Part shown: positions 42,373 through 43,370 of the stretch, piece by piece
Numbering within the stretch: position 1 is the first letter of the stretch
How the letters are laid out: each line of letters starts with the position of its first letter
Program-made: the position numbers and the translations under genes
Assembly: GCA_964649195.1 (NCBI GenBank)
Contig: CAZYPK010000027.1
Location: forward strand, 1 to 43,370
Length of the DNA stretch: 43,370 bases
Reading direction: 5' to 3'
Source of the DNA: JTS-RE9 sp964649195
GTDB taxonomy: Bacteria; Planctomycetota; Phycisphaerae; Phycisphaerales; Phycisphaeraceae
Notes under the pieces: model-generated
What the model saw: the letters and a program-made list of their open reading frames with translations, nothing else
Database searches by the model: none
What the model was told of the DNA's origin: nothing

Positions 42373-42789
42373 ATGATGCCTACAAAATCTCATATATCAT
42401 TTGGAATGCGAATGGATACGCTTGACCCTTATGAAGTTAGCCGGGTATTTAACATCACTCCCTCGCACGCATTCTCGAAGGGTGACATATTTGAAACGCC
42501 CAACGGTAACCTTGTTCGTCCTTACGGGGTATGGCAAATACGAAGCGACAAGGATGTGGCTACATCTGTCATGGTGGATCATGCTATGTTTATATTGAAT
42601 CGGATGGAGCCGCTCGCGAATCAGTTACAGAAATATATAGATGATCCATTGTATGACATAGATGTCAGAATATGGTGGCAAGGCGAAAGTGAGGTCGGCA
42701 GTTATGTTCTTCCAAGCCATATAATTAGCAGACTGGCAGCATTATGTAGAGATCTTAATTTCACGTTTGTTGGCTTGTGCGACGAGTAG
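42373..42789 (+). CDS. DUF4279 immunity-like protein
   Basis: The 138-residue protein (MMPTKSHISFGMRMDTLDPYEVSRVFNITPSHAFSKGDIFETPNG..GVWQIRS..VMVDHAMFILNRMEPLANQLQKYIDD..) matches DUF4279, whose members often lie next to RHS toxins: the ISFG.R.D.LDP.E..R...ITP..A..KGD pattern and the GVW strand. It begins 85 bases after the toxin tail. Its AT-rich, non-local composition indicates recent transfer with that tail. It likely protected against the lost or truncated toxin. Confidence 0.82.
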   Translation: MMPTKSHISFGMRMDTLDPYEVSRVFNITPSHAFSKGDIFETPNGNLVRPYGVWQIRSDKDVATSVMVDHAMFILNRMEPLANQLQKYIDDPLYDIDVRIWWQGESEVGSYVLPSHIISRLAALCRDLNFTFVGLCDE

Positions 42790-42805
42790 TTATTGCCTGA
42801 TAATC

Positions 42806-43370
42806 GGTCGCCTCGCGTCCACCACCGTCACCACCTACGACACCACCGGCACCCAACTCAGCGAAACCGTCACCGCCTACGGCTACGACGACAACGGCCT
42901 GCGCATCACCGAAACGACGACGACCGACGGCGGCACCCCCGGAACGCCGGAAGTCAAATCCTTCCTCTTCGACACCCGCAACCCTACCGGCTTCGCGCAG
43001 GTGCTTGAAGAATACCTCAACGATCAACTGACCAAAGTCTTCCAGATCGGCCACGATGTCATCACCCAGACCGATATCACGAATCCGCAGGCCCAGGTCG
43101 TGCATACGCTGCTATCCGACGGCCACGGCAGCACGCGCACGCTGCTGAGCGCACTGAGCACCATCACGCAGCAGTACGCCTACGACGCCTACGGCAACAT
43201 GCTCAGCGCCACCGGCCTGACCACCGCCGCCGCCGCGCTGACCAGCATCCTCTACAGCGGCCAGTGGACGATGAGCAGTGGCCAGCAGTATTTGCGTGCC
43301 CGTATCTACGACCCCGCCAGCGGCACGTTCAATCGCCTCGATCCGTACTCCGGCAATCTGGCCGATCCAC
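42806..43370 (+). CDS. RHS repeat-associated core, 5'-truncated and running off the window
   Basis: The plus-strand frame reads GRLASTTVTTYDTTGTQLSETVTAYGYDDNG.., FQIGHDVITQTDI, TLLSDGHGSTRTLLS, QQYAYDAYGNMLSATG, ILYSGQWTMSSGQQYLRARIYDPASGTFNRLDPYSG. This is the RHS core end with the DPxxGxFxxxDP signature, after which a variable toxin tip normally follows beyond the window. The frame has no good start: it is open back to 42725 without an ATG. It begins abruptly after the immunity gene, so it is an orphan, tip-proximal RHS fragment. Composition returns to high GC here. Confidence 0.88.

Noticed and set aside
42369..42374. TATAAT just before the DUF4279 gene as a promoter
   Set aside because: The region is AT-rich, so such a match is expected by chance. 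It overlaps the first ATG and no -35 element stands out.

Overview
The window is a high-GC bacterial chromosome segment, most compatible with the Planctomycetota and perhaps near the Phycisphaerae. This is an inference from gene content (many secreted or lipid-anchored proteins of planctomycete type, a PilE/PulG-like prepilin, an orphan TAXI protein, loosely organised operons) and from the density of palindromic repeats. No rRNA, tRNA or CRISPR array was recognised.

Layout. 0.3-5 kb: a PQQ beta-propeller lipoprotein, purH and clpX on the plus strand, ended by a clear terminator. 5.4-11.1 kb: a minus-strand set, ankyrin protein > 88-aa protein > mnmG > zwf > DUF3592 membrane protein > pgl, giving the first two oxidative pentose-phosphate steps. 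11.9-19.3 kb: a small secreted protein, fumC, a probable two-gene toxin/antitoxin-like unit whose second gene is frameshifted, a GNAT/class-V-aminotransferase fusion, a class I/II aminotransferase and an exported intradiol dioxygenase. 19.4-23.3 kb: prs, a four-helix-bundle (S23-type) gene, a GlmU-like uridylyltransferase and a divergent Gfo/Idh/MocA oxidoreductase. 23.5-34.7 kb: a large secreted alpha/beta hydrolase, a TAXI protein, two lipoprotein-like genes, ndk, a UbiA-family protein, a PAS histidine kinase with its NarL-type regulator (ATGA overlap) and a prepilin-like protein. 35.4-39.1 kb: a secreted esterase, hpf and comM. 39.1-43.4 kb: an accessory zone with four small same-strand genes separated by attC-like sequence, an IS110-family transposase, an AT-rich toxin tail with a DUF4279 immunity-like gene, and a 5'-truncated RHS core that runs off the window.

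The most distinctive feature is a collection of short palindromic repeats in the gaps between genes, usually as inverted pairs. At least two have entered the mnmG reading frame in phase, so the tRNA-modification enzyme appears to carry repeat-encoded peptides. One intergenic hairpin family shows compensatory base changes between copies, suggesting that the hairpin itself is maintained. The right end looks like a polymorphic-toxin locus rearranged by recombination and by an IS110 element.

Limits: all homology calls are from reading motifs, without database searches. Gene starts were chosen from signal peptides, ribosome-binding sites and the usual start of the protein family.
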